This document shows, piece by piece, positions 1-13,200 of a DNA stretch of 64,000 nucleotides. This DNA comes from Mesaphorura yosii. Taxonomy: Eukaryota; Arthropoda; Collembola; Poduromorpha; Tullbergiidae. The stretch lies in NCBI GenBank assembly GCA_009869945.1, contig WIXG01000196.1:1-64000 (forward strand), given 5' to 3'. How positions within the stretch are numbered: position 1 is the stretch's first letter; every line of letters begins with the position of its first letter. Made by a program: the position numbers and the translations under genes. The notes below the pieces were generated by a model. The model made no database searches. It was not told the DNA's origin and saw nothing but the letters and a program-made list of their open reading frames with translations.

Positions 1-285
1 GCCCTGAAAGAACGATTTCAGATGAAACTAGTTAAAGAGAGCTTGTTTGCAGCCCGCATGAATGGGTCGTTCATTTCTTGGCTCATCACTCATCGCGACG
101 AAGATGAAAGAATCTCGTCTCACACGAGATGAAAGAGAGAACTGTTCTCAAGTGCAGATGTTATCTGTCGAAATGACTCTGACGCGTGTAAATTGCATTT
201 TAGCACTACAAATTGTGTGCATTCGTTTGTGAGAGTGGAACACGCAACGCGAATTTCATGGAAAGAGCCGTCTGTGTGAATTTAC

Positions 286-3200
286 CTGGCTTGGATGAAT
301 CCGATGAGTTTGAAGTCAGGGTTCCGCTTCGAGTAGACGACGATGAAGAGCGTTCCTCGCGACAGCGACTTGAGTTGGTCTAGTTCCAAAATCGTCCTGA
401 TTTCAATCGCATTTGTGTCATACTGAATCTTGTTCAGTTGCTGCGATTCCTCCACTCCTTTGCCAGAGGCGTCCGCGATACGAACACTGATTCCAATGTC
501 TCGGTCCTCCTCAAAGTCTCCGTTGAAGATAACGTTCATATAAACGGAGCCAGTCGAGGCCGAAATTGTAATGATTGCCAGTCCACCAGTCCCCTGCAAT
601 AAACAACCGACGAGCAACATTAAACAGGGCCAGAGTTAGAAGTCTTGTTTTGGTCTAATTAGTACTCACAGTCTGTGTGGATGGTTCCAGGAGCGAGCTG
701 TACAGTTCAGTGGAAACGTACTTTTGCTTTGCAACCCTCCCCGCCAGAAACCGGTCGTTGTCGCCATTGATTTTCTCGGTTACGAGAGCTGCGAAGAGTT
801 TTTCCTCCTTGAGGAGTTTTCGGTAAACACGGGCCATTTTCCTCCACACACCACAGATCTTTTTGGTTTCTTGCTGGTAGTTGTTGAGGGTGACTTCTTG
901 CTCCTCCACCACATTTCCCTCGCCGTCCACAAACTGCACGTACTTGGGTCTTGGGAGGGCGTCATTGAACACGAAAGAGAAGTACAGACTTCGACGAATG
1001 AACATGAAGCGACCCGAAGCCAGGCCGTAGGTCAGGGGCTCGCCAAGGCCAGTGGACGACATGATTTGGGAAGAAGACCGCGGGGTCAGGAGAGCCGCAT
1101 ACTCTATAAAATTCAATTAACCCAGTTGAGTGAAGTCAAGTTCGTAACATAACCAAGTTGACCGATGTTCGGTTACCTCTGTTGTTCTCGGTGAAGTCGT
1201 TGTCGTCGGTTGATAAACCATCCGAAGTTTGATTATCAGCACCTTCAAATTAACCGAAGACTTAGTTTCAAGTCATGTGCACTTGTAATTATTTCTTACT
1301 TTGAAACATTTCTGGGCAGGTTTTACAGCACTGGCCTGGGAGAGTGACTGCATCGGCGCACTCAACCTTGGGGCAGGTGCTCCGAATATTCTTGCACCGC
1401 ACTCGACCAACTATCCGCCGCTTTCTTTGGTTCTGAAAACAAAAACAATGCAATTTCGCATACAAGATTTCGTATGACCTCGAATCTACATTCGCAGATA
1501 GCAACGCAAAAATTGTTAGATTTTGTCAAGCGTGTATACTGGAAAATGGCAGAGTTAAGTATAAAATGGCAAGTGATATAAGTTTCTTCGAGCAATTTGT
1601 CAGGAGACATGTCGGCGTGAAGGCCATTTGATTTTTCTTTGCAACTTTTTCGCTGACGCAAGGAGTAAAATCAGTATAAGTGGGACTGAGTCGAGAGTTT
1701 GCTAGTTGTGGAGTGAATCACGGATTCCTTATCAGATTTGTGGCACGCGTTGACGGATTGCCTGCCACAAAACAACCCAAAACACGCGGCGTGTTTGCGA
1801 GGTGTACACAAGTCATATGTGCCAGCGAACGAGGCTTGCTTGCTTCCTCGCATGTCGCTTCCGTTTGCGAGAAGAAACCGAGTAATTTGCCAAGAAATCG
1901 GCTTCATTTCTTACGTTTACGGGACGAAGCGCAGCGTTGTGCAGAATGGAAGCGGTATTGACGACGCGAGCGATGGCGATATTACGTCCGTGTGTCAAGG
2001 ACTCGGACGGAGCGAGTTTGAATGTGCAGACATGTGTCAAGACATCACAGGCTCATTTCTACGCCTGGGTTTTTGGCAAACAGTTTACAACTTGGATTCC
2101 ACACTGCATTTTGAGATGAAATATCAACAGCCGACTACCCATAGCCAGCCGGGCCCGTCTCCGGCTCACAACCTCCCTACGATGAGAGCTCTCATAAATT
2201 CAGCCCAGCGTCGCGATGACCGCTCCAAGCCGTTGCGTTATTGGAAGGTGACTCATAGTCACGAGTCACGTGGGCCTGTGACACGTCTTTTGCAGATTTA
2301 TTGCCACGAATTGGGTCGCAAAGACCTTGCCAGCGCAGTGTAAGTTTGAGAAAACAAATAAATCATTCATTGAGACTTAACCCAAATCTCCCGACTTGCG
2401 ACTGCCAATTGCGTAACGCTGCGCTCTCGGCTCTCCGTACGAATCACGGGCACAGACTTAATAAAAATATGCGTCGTATTCGCTGGAGCTGGACAGTTGC
2501 AAGAACGTGCATTCTGGAGATGAAAATAAATATTGAGAAGGCATTTTCAGCTGACAAAAGCAGTGATGTAATTCCGCGTGCTTGCTTGTTGCAAGTTTGT
2601 AAGAGCCAAGCAGAAAGTTTGCACAAAGTTGCATCGTCATTTTAAAGTTGAGATTGTTATTGGACTTTTATCGTCTTATTTTGCGAGCGAGGTCGCGCAG
2701 ATTTTGAGTGCTCTGCCAATGAGAAATGAGATTGAAACTTTCGCGAGTTGGTTGGGCGTGGAGTTTTGAGTCCGCAAAGTGCCTTTGCTCGTAAAGCCTT
2801 TATCGCCGTAATTTACTTGATGAGTTCCATTTTTGCTGATCGCGAAAACTGCCTCTGAATTTATGGGATGCGCAATAAAAATGTGTCAGACTGCATTAGT
2901 GCCGTTACTGCACACTTCAAGGCCACCCCAACAACTCCTCCGGACAACTCCTGCACAGTCAGCACTTTTGACGAACAATTTCGTCCCGCAGCAAATTGAA
3001 GGTCATTCGAGAAAGAGGAGCCAAGACGTTGGAAAACACACATGCAGAGTTCAAGGTAGAAAAGACACGCAAATGGCACCAGACAATGGATGAAAATTAA
3101 AAGCCTTGAACCATTGGCGAAATAAAACGTAACATTTATCAGTATAGCTGGTCTGAAATGATTGCGGAGGAAAAGTTGCAGGAAGGCGACTCTCAAACGC

Positions 3201-6200
3201 CAAACAGCCGACCCGAGAGCCAGAGGACTTGGAGAAGGAGCGGTTCATCGGTCGGTCCGAGCCTCTGCGGGCCTGTGGGATGCCTCATTCTGAGGATCCG
3301 GCCGAGTGTGTGATGTCGTTGGAGTGGAATTCATACAAACTGCCAAAATTCCCCACATTTTGTGGACCCGCGTCTCTGCCGAGCATTAGCGTAATGGTTT
3401 AGCCCATAATAAAATGTTGGCTTCGTATTTTGCTGTGTGAAATGACAGTTTTAAGTGGATATAATTTCTGTGAATATTTATTGCATTTAATGGCACAGCG
3501 TAAATTTGGACTTCATCATTCTTCCTTTGCCAATCAATTAATTTGAGCAGAAGCCACCTCGGAATAAAACGCTTCACTTGTTTGACTGATCGCATTTGTC
3601 GACTTGGAGGGACGCCAAGACTGAATTAAAGTTGGCAGCTCGGCAAATAAAGCATCCGATTCAAAACGAAAACGACTCACAAACAAGACAGCCAAACACG
3701 GCCTTCCTGAAAACAACGCAGGAAGTAACGCAGGATCAAGAAAGTATCAGACTCCAGAAAGCACAGTCTCAGCCCAGTGAAATCATCCGCCGTTTCATGC
3801 ATGCTGCACTGTAATTACGAATTTGGAAGTGTCCAGCAGACAGGCAGCGAGGCAGCTCAGAAATTAGAGATGAGGCGGCTGACTCACCGCTGCCGCCACG
3901 CCGAGTTGAATAACAAGTCCATTATGACATGCACAAAAAAGGCAGGCGACTGGGCGGCACGACGCGTGTCAATGTCAGCCTGCTCGTTCCAGAATCGTCC
4001 CGTGTATCATGTTAATAATGGCCTGCATGATTTGAATCACTGCATTCCAACCATGAGATCATCTTCCAATTGATTCAATTTTTTGCAACCATTTTTATCT
4101 CGTTAGCATGCGAAAGGGCAAAGGCGAAAGATGCGAGAGCGAGAGAGTTTAAGAGTAAAGAGACGGACTTACGGCTTCGCAGGTGCACTCAATGCAGTGC
4201 ATGATGCCAAACGGTTCTCCCAAGTCGGGGTGCCAAGTGTCACCAATCTCGTGCACATTCTTCCCCAACCGACATTCTGCAACAAAAAATAAGTCATGCC
4301 ATTAAACGCCCGCCCGTCTTCACACTCGTGAGAGAGCAACAAGTGAACTCGACTCTGCACCAAATCTCCAATAAATGCATCAAATATTCTAATAAAAGTG
4401 TATTTTTATTTTTATTAATATTCTGGCTCCGAGGCTCCGTTCAAATTGTCAAAACTCGGCTTGGAGGCCGGCCAATTTTTACTCAGCATTCGCAAACAGG
4501 ATTCGCTCATCTTTCTTCAAAATTTCTGTTTTGCAATTTCAGTCGCAGATCCCTAAAATTTCTAGAATTCCTAGCTTATATCGCTTCATATATGGACAGG
4601 GCACCGTGATCAGCGCGGTCAATGAATCAGACGCGTGATGCACTTCAAACGGGAGACGTTGGATGATGGAGCAGAATGGACCACCATGCAGGCGTGATCT
4701 CCGACTGTGAAAGCGGACATTTGCAGAAGCGCCTGCTCGTGAAGACCCAAATAATTGCAACGGATTTGATGTTATGCTGAGTCGCAATTGACATCAGAAG
4801 AGAAGAGTAAAGTCGAAGCGCCAGAAAGTTGCAAAAAAAGAAAAAGTTGTGTTGTCGGAGTTGTTTATTTGCCATGCACACATGAATGAAATTCCTGGCT
4901 CATGAGTTTCGCCTGCCAGTGCCCGTGTGTGCTCGTTGAGTGTCGGCTGTTGCTGTTCTCAGGCAGGCGTAATATCAAAAGTACACAGGCCGTGTTGGTT
5001 TTATCTCGCAGACTCAAAATTGCAGACTGGCAAGAAAAAATCGTGGCGCCCAAAATCTTGCTCCGTTAATCTTGATGCCTCGCAGCAGCACAACTTTGCA
5101 GACTGACTCCAATCTGCACAAATCCTGAATTTATGACACTCCAAACTCACTTCAGCCGCCAACATCTTTCGATGCCATGCGAAAAGAGTAAACATAAAAG
5201 TGAGTCTTGCAAATTAGGCAGTGTTTAATGCGTTAATTGCCCGCCTCGCCTGCATTGTTGCAGTCTGACGTCTGTCATTAAGCAACAGAAACAGTGTTCG
5301 ATGTCATAAAATAATGCGCTAGTCGCATGCCGTGCTTTGGTCGTGGCCAATCACAGCTCGTTCCTATCATAATTATTATTTTCTCTGTGATTTTTTTGTA
5401 GCCGTGTGTCTGGCGTCAGGAGTCCGACTACAACGCAAAAAGTCTCCAACTTGTTTGTCTGACGACGGCGAGTTTTATAGGCTGGCAGGGAAATATATGG
5501 CAGCGGGCTTGCAGAAATTATTAATAATCCGAGCGACTCCAATCCACAAACTCAGCTCTTTATCTTTGTTTACATAAAACTTTTATGACTGCAGCGCAGC
5601 GATCTCACTCAATTAACTCACTCCACTAATTCATTAATTTATGACATGTGCTCCTGCTCTCCCGCATTCCATGAAACATTCTCCCTGTGCTGCAAATCTG
5701 CACAGACAGCACTTGCCTTTTCACTTCAGTCGCCACGGTTTATGCAGGTTCGAATAGTTTCCTTGCAAAGGTCAGACTTGTCTCAAGCGTGTTTAGTTTG
5801 GAAAATGAGTTTCAAATCGGACTAATCGGAGAACTGCTGAGACTGCACTCTGGCCTGAGCAATCGGGAAAGTTGCCAGATAACCGCCGCCGTGTCTGTTT
5901 GGGAACGAGCAATTGCTTTGTTTGCATTCTTGTATTTGCCATTGCCATTTACTGATTTCCTCTGTCGACCCATCAAAATATTGGTTTCCGAGTAATCCGT
6001 TGGAAATGGCAACTGCAAACAGACAACACATTTCACACCGTCTTGGTCTTTCCTCGTTACATGACAAATGAGTAGCGTCTCTCTGATTCTCAGACTGAGC
6101 CTGAGCTGGTTGGTGCCACTCTGACCAACCTACCACAACTCCACAACGCACAAAACCAAGAAGAGTCGCGGCGGTGTGAACTCGAACAGCGACAGCATGT

Positions 6201-7417
6201 GGCCGCTTATCAGTTGGGTGACGCTGACGCAGAACTTTGCCGGCTCTGAACATGCCACCGTGCAAATATCCACAAATAGAACTCAAATTTCACTACGAGG
6301 AGGACACGACTCAAGTACGGCCCAGGGTTAATGCATACGCGTACGAGCAAGCACGTAGGGGCAGAGCAATGAAGTCGTAAACGAAAGCTACACGAACGCC
6401 ATTTACGTTTACGCATTGTTGTCTCAGGCCGCAATTATCGAGTCTGCATTGTGGCGTGGCGTGGCCGTGGCAGGAATTGTTGGCCAGTCGTCTCTCTCGC
6501 GCGATGCGCGTATTAATAAACGGCGCGGCTGGTGAATATTCATCAGTCGTTTATTATGCATTGTGATTGCCTTCCAAATTGATAAATCTCGGAGCACGAC
6601 TTATGCTAATGCAAAAAGTGAGACAAACAAAGGGAGACAATGACAGATCGCAGTCACAGGCTTAAAATTAGCCATCCTGAGAGAAGAGTCTAATCTGTAG
6701 AGAGATCTTGTACGTACGAGTGAGTATGCACGACGAGAAGCAGAGCGTCGCGTCGTATCTCCGCCGTCATCTCGCCCTTCTCAGTTTTATAACCCTTCAG
6801 ACCGACAATGCAATGCGATGCGGAGACGCAACGCGCGGTGGAATGCGATCTTCACAGACGCAGACGCACAAAACACCATGCAATTTCAATGCCGACTCAA
6901 GCCAGGCAGTGGAAAACTTGAAGTCGAAGCACAATTCACAGACTCGGTTAAGAATGACGCGAGTGGCGAGTGTCAATGCTGCAACTTTTTAAGCAGCGTT
7001 AATGCGAGATCAAAAGTGTGAAATTCATCCTGCGCCCTTCCCCTTTCCGTTTCCCTCTTCATTACTCACAATGAACACACAAATTCGGCATTCACTTCCA
7101 GTCGGTCGTGGAAATGATTGCGTATAATTAATTTGAATGCAAGGAAGGATAAAAGATGTCTAACCTCCTGCTCGTCGTCCCTTCTTGCGTCCGAGACCCC
7201 CGTCCACGGGCTTCAGAGGGAACTTTGACCGGTGCGACCTTCGCAGGTTCCGGAGTCCAGCCACTCGCATGCTGTTCGCGCCTCCTCCATTGCCACCACC
7301 ACCGCCGCCAGAACCGCCACCGCTCTTGGCGCCCTCGCTGACCGACACTTGCGTCGACAGTAGGAGCACCAGCACCGCCGAACTCAGCATCAACCACACA
7401 CATGCGTATCGACGCAT
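286..7417 (-). CDS. sog: Chordin / short gastrulation, N-terminal part (gene runs off the left edge)
   Basis: Secreted BMP antagonist that binds BMP ligands through cysteine-rich (VWC) domains and sets dorsoventral pattern. Six coding exons join in frame: 7165-7417, 4173-4276, 1300-1432, 1177-1242, 670-1103 and 286-593, giving about 432 residues before the edge. Exon 1 starts MRRYACVWLMLSS, a hydrophobic signal or signal-anchor segment, then a glycine tract and a basic GRKKGRR stretch. Exons 2 and 3 together form one VWC domain, with ECRLGKNVHEIGDTWHPDLG and later CPKVECADAVTLPGQCCKTC. Exon 4 encodes a short acidic linker. Exons 5 and 6 carry CHRD domains, recognisable from EYAALLTPRSSS, RFMFIRRSLYFSFVF and TLFIVVYSKRN. 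The exon 1 donor is a weaker GTTAGA. Introns of about 2.9 kb on either side of exon 2 are long compared with the right half of the window. The remaining CHRD and VWC domains must lie to the left of position 1. The family call is firm; exon edges are inferred from splice consensus and phase. Confidence 0.9.
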
Positions 7418-10207
7418 TTTGTGGCTTCGAATTGTAATTGCACGGACGAAGTTTGTCCAAACACTGAAACACGGAACTTCAGGTTCTCAGCGGAGGACAC
7501 GAATTCACGGCTAATCAAATGAATAAACTGTAAATTAGACTTGAAGTTGCGACACAGAGTCACATTCTGAGTTTGGGCTCTTCACAAACGATGTAGCAAT
7601 TAAATAAAAATTCACCATTCACGAAAATCTTCGCAATTTGTCTTGTAATGAAATGTAATGAGTTTGTCACAAGTCACAACTTTCCCGTCGTCTTTGTCGA
7701 CTGGCTTCTGAGTTTCAGCTTACTTTTTTGTGTGTCTCTGCGCAGTGTTTCTCGGTATGAACACCAAAGCAAACTGAGCCCAATCGAAAGAGACTCTTGG
7801 CTTTTGCGAGTTCCAGTCGTGCTTTGTGTTCACTTGCACTCGTCGGGGAAGCTGATACAGCCACAGTCTCCGAGCCAGCAGAACAAATGAAGTGGTGAGG
7901 AACCAACACGCAGTCACATCGCGATGGGAATCTGTTTTTCGGTACTCGGAATTCTTCCTCGCATTCCGCTGTCACAGTTAACCTGGCCAGTCAACGAGGA
8001 TGTTTGTTGTTTCGCACCTGCACTTAATTGGACACTGGTCGCACTTCAGGCACAAAGTGCCAATGCCAAATTTGGGCAGGTCAGAGCTAAAATGCACGCT
8101 GAAATTTCCTTGAACACGAACTGTGCCGGCTCATCTGCTGAGTCTCAACTGAAACACCCACAACAGAGTCTCAGCCAGCCGATCCTCTGAAACAATGCAC
8201 TTCCCTTCAAGTACGCAGTCACCGCGTGTGTGTATTAATTAGTAAGGAAAGGATTAAGCTCGCCCGACTCACGTACACACTTCTAATTTTGACCATTTCG
8301 GTTTCCTTGTGTCGCATACGAACTTCGATTCTTAAAACGCAGTGCATTCATGTTCGGTGTCATCTTCCCGAAAGACAAAAGCGAATGCGAATGTCGACCC
8401 TTCAATTGAGAACTAATGAACATTACCATTGAAATGATCAAGCGATGCATATTCTTAACCTGAATACTATGCTGGGTCTTCCAACGACACGACGCATCCG
8501 AAAATCAGAGTCGAAGCTCGCATTCCAAAGGCGCAGGTCGGAGAAAGAAGGAAGAGAGCATGAGAATGAGAATGGGATTGTGAATGAATGAGCGGACCAC
8601 CCTCCTTGGTGGAGTGGATGAGACGACGGATGAATGGCTTGGCAGCAAAGGTGAGTGTTTGTGTGAAGAGACGCGCCTTGACTACAACTACACATGTTTG
8701 CTCTTTCGGCGCAGCGCAGCAAAGGTGAGAAGACTCCGGAGGAGGCCATCCCGAGCCTCCTTTGTGTAAGTGACACTCGACGCTTCAAAATATCACTCAT
8801 AAAACACTCGGCAAACACAAATTGAGCGAAAGAGCAAAGGCAAATGAAGGAGGCAGGCAGACAGCGCAGCGGTGCACTTGGCTTGGCAAACGGAAGACGG
8901 ACCGGCGGGCGGGTGAGGGACAGAATGTCTACGAATTCCTTTCTGCTCAAACAAAATCCCTTTCTTAAAATAACTCCTGCCTTTCAAGACGGATTGACGC
9001 CTTTGTTGTCTCGACTGTCGGTAATTCCTGACTCGACTAATTACACTCGACACGTCCACCGTCAAAACAAAACTTCTCACGATGGCCATGACAGAGTTCA
9101 CGCTCACATCAACCACTCAACTCGGGCTTGACGGCGGAAAACTGGCGATCTGACCAAAATGAAGGATTCCGAAGAACTCAAACTGCGTCTCGCAAGAGCA
9201 GCAACGAGACAGTCCTGAATCGCCAGAAACAGGGCTTTGCGCATTTGAAACTGACAGCTTTTCACATTTCACAAGTAGCGTTCCAATTAGCGTTCACGGT
9301 TTCGGGTGATTCCTGGTTTATGAGCGAATGGCTCCTCCGCCTCGGCCTGCTATTCTGTTGAACAAGTGTGCAAGAGGCCTCGACCAAATCGGATTAAAAT
9401 TCCACGGGCTTATGTCGAGCGAGACAGCTTGGCCCTAATAAATTTAGCAGTAAATTCTGAACCAACAATTCATTTTATTATTCCAACCAATTCGGTAGCA
9501 GAGGATCAGGCAGGAGCAGAATGCAGCGATGCAAGTGGGCTCATTGTTCGCTCGTAAATGCCTCAAAGCAGAGATTTAAGGCTTAATCCATTGGTTCGAA
9601 TTCAAAGAAAAGCCTCAGCTTCAAAGGAAAGAAATTTGCATCGTAAAGAGGTGAGAAACTTTGTTTCCAGTTTACAACGTTTACTTCGTTTAGAGATTAC
9701 GAATCGACTGCCCCTTTTGTCCAGTGCTCATTCTCGTTTCGTCTCAGGGTTTACGACCGAGTAATCCCATCATCCAATTTTCTTGGTAATTTGTTGTCGC
9801 TCGAGACAGAGTGGAGGCGGACAGAGGCGGCTCTCCTCTTTCTGCCACCTTCCTCGGGCTCCGTGAACAACGGTTAGCTTCCTCTAATCGACTACTCTGT
9901 AGCGGCAGACAATCGTCTACGAGTTCTAAGATATTCGCTTTGACCACGCCAGATGGCGCGCGCAGCCCTTCGTTCATCGCTCATATTCAGATGACAACAC
10001 TCGTGCGAATAGACTATATTTCGAATCATATTGGATACACGAGCAAACTGACACAGAATGCTTCACAATTTACTTTATTCCTGGAATTTGAGGATTGAAA
10101 ATGTTATGTTTTCAATAAACGAAATAAATTGACGGGTGTGAAAATCTTTGAGATTCGAAGAAGTAGAAAGGCATTGCTTGACTTTTATACTTTTGAGTTG
10201 TGATGTT
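7418..10207. other. Intergenic: sog upstream region and calaxin 3' side
   Basis: This stretch lies between the sog start codon and the calaxin stop codon, both on the minus strand. It should hold the sog promoter and 5' UTR and the calaxin 3' UTR. A minus-strand AATAAA (TTTATT at 10074-10079 on the plus strand) sits about 130 bp past the calaxin stop and is a plausible polyadenylation signal. Long open frames here show no recognisable domain and I do not call them genes. Confidence 0.5.
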
Positions 10208-13200
10208 TTACTTGTGGGTTACGAAGTGATTGACAGATTTAAGAGGGAGTGGATAATTCCGCTGAAACGTGGAGAGAAAGTGGGCCTTGGCGGTTGAGGA
10301 GGGCAGACAGTTTCCGCAGGCGAGGAGCAGCAGCTTGTCGGCTCGCACTGCCGCCTGGTAGTCTTGGAAGGTGATGCTTCCGTTCTTGTCCACGTCCAGC
10401 TTCTTGAGGGCGATGTCGACAATGTCCTTGATGCTCTCCTCAATGTCCTCCTCGATCCCGGGTAGCCGAATGAGGCAGGTGCGGAGGCAGTGGTACAGCT
10501 CCTCACGCGCCAACGCCCTGTCCCCGTTGATGTCGTACACCGAGTAGCAGAAGTGAATCTGCTCCTCCAAACCGCCCTTCACCAGCACCGAAAGGCCAAT
10601 CACCCACTCCTTCTCGTCAACCTACCGCATCGGCAGAGGCGCAATACAACAAGAAGAGGACATCAATTAACCATCTGCCCGTTAACCAACGACAATTTCC
10701 CCCGTTAACCGAACAGCAGTTTACATGCATTATGAGAATAATTTCCGCAGGAATGAATTAAGACGTCGTAAATTATGCATGCATTCCGCAACATTTAATC
10801 CATTTTGCATGGGGAATGGCATCCCCCAGCCAGTTGGATGGCAAAGGTTGGAAAGGCGGTGAGTGTGATATTTGCGGACGTTGAATAAACATAACCTTTC
10901 TGTTGTCATTGTGTGGATTATACAAGTCGTCGTAAATAAATGATTTTTTTCATTCCATTTCATCCACACTACACTGCCTTTGAATCCCCCGTGCAATGGC
11001 AATTACGTGCGAATGAACCGCCTTTTGTCATCCGGCATTATCCCACTACTTATCTCAAAAGAGCCTACTTTAATTGCCCCAATTTGGACGGGAATGAAAA
11101 GACTCTCTCCACACACAAACATAGCAGTGCGCGTCTGCCCTGCAAGGCATTGTGTACCCTGCAATTTTGTACGTGCGCGTGCTTTGTCTCAGCCTGTGTC
11201 AACAACAGCCGAATTATCCTGCCAAACATGTCATTCCACCAAACCCGCACCCACGCACACAACTAATTAAATGGCCGATTCTCTCTCGAACGTGCATTGT
11301 CCAAAATCACAAAATAAAGCACACGGACAAAGAAAGAGGGACTTAATTTTAGTAACCAGCGCAATTATCAGACACTTAAAACTATCAGAAATCGATGCGC
11401 AAGGAATTCCAAGCGGGGCAAAATCTAAACAACTTTTGTTTCTGGCGGCTAAAAATTCAAGGACATTGTAAGCCTGGATGGCCTTGAATATTTCTAAACC
11501 ACAAAATGCAAAGGCACAAACGAATGTGAAATCCTTTACCGCGTTAATTTCCGGATTTCTGCAATTCGATTAGATGGGTGCCAGACTGTCTGGTCCCAGG
11601 TGGCTTGAGCACGTGTGGGAAAGCGGTTTCCACTCCGTGCTAATTAATTTGCTACACAAATAAAAAGTGTCGCATCCCGAAATCGAAGACGCTCACTCTG
11701 CACACTCGCACATGACAGCGGAGTTGGCAGACTCAAATTCGGAGCGAGAAACTCAACACTTTAATCTCCCAGCACTTGATTGAATCGCTACACGAAGGCG
11801 AGGCGGGCAAATTCTCCACGCGCAGCCCTCACGCGGTCGACACGATACGCTGTCACAACAAAGTCATTAAATTACGTGGCAACGTGAAAGGCAGCGGGGG
11901 AAAAGTAGCTCGTCGTTGTGCTGTGCCGAGAAGAATGAATGAAAGGCTTGCAGTGACGAAATGACGGAATTTTATGGACGGAGGCTTTACAGGCAGCAGA
12001 ACAATTGAGGAGGTGCGAGAGTTTTACGATTTCCCGAGAGACTTCGTTGCAGAGTGACAATGGCAACTTTTACTCTGCCGTTGAGTTACAAGGTAAACTT
12101 ATCAAACAGTCATCTGCAAGGACGGGTTGCCCAAAATTAGATTAGGCCACGGCTCAGCACGGGTCAGCGTACAAACGCCGACGGGAATTGAATTCGACCG
12201 TCCAACAAAATTCGTCTTTGAGAGTGGGCACAATGACGAATGCGAAAATGATGACGAATGAAGGCCAGCCTCGAAACCCCTTTGCGAATCTCCAAATATC
12301 CGTTTGGAAATCATGTGCGAATAAAATTTTCTCTCGTCCGAATAAGTTAGCTCACTGCGTGGAGTCTGCGAACTTTGTTGCAGGAAGCTTAGTCTCATTA
12401 TGCCCTCAGAGACTACGAGTTTATGTTTATGCGGTTCCCGTTTTATGACGAAGAGAAACACGCCACACTCGGCTTAGCTTATTTGAATAAAAAGAGACTA
12501 TTCTACTCTGAAAGTGAAAGCACTTCCGTCCGTCTTATTTCGCAAGGAAACAGGCACATTACGCGTTCCCTTTTTCATGCCCACCACGCCTGCTGCCTGT
12601 TTGTTTCTCATGCAAAGTCATAAAATGAGTAGCGATATTCATTTCGGCAGTAACATTAAATGCGGTGAAGTGATCAAAATCTAAAGAAATGATTTTGTGC
12701 CTCGTTCCATTCATGCACTGCACATTGTACTGATTGTACGTGGTGTGAAATACGAAGCGGCGATTTGAGGTCAGAAATCACGTGAACGCTTTCACTCCAG
12801 TGCATTGCTTTGATTTGTCTGTTTCCAGTCCTTTCTATTATACTCATTCCTGGTACAAACAAAGCGAAAGCGAAAGAGAAAGAGAGCGATAAGCCAATTT
12901 CCAAAAGTATCATTTGCGGTTGCAATTGTTCTAGTTTGGGCTTCGATCTCGTAATTTCAAGACCACGGGGCCCTGGCAGGCGAAATTCTGTCTCTGTACT
13001 GAGAAAACTGTATTTAAGACTCGCAAATGCCGTGCTTGTGCTTGGGTTCTGGCTTTGAGAATTTTATTTGGGACTTGAGTGAACTTGTTTTGATGTGCGT
13101 GTGTCGTCGCTTCGTGCTCGTCGCGTTCTGTGCAGTCACAAACGCAATTTCACCGTGGGGATTCGTTTTATGGACTTTTACTTCGATGTCGCCGCTTTCC

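Noticed and set aside
655-1152. Plus-strand 142-codon open frame at 724-1152
   Set aside because: It is the antisense shadow of the sog CHRD exon at 670-1103.
1738-2343. Plus-strand 201-codon open frame inside the sog intron
   Set aside because: It starts without an ATG, shows no domain, no acceptor or donor logic and lies antisense within a real intron. It looks like a chance open frame.
8438-8950. Minus-strand 170-codon open frame between sog and calaxin
   Set aside because: Cysteine- and serine-rich random-looking sequence without start support or domain; other frames over the same DNA are also open.
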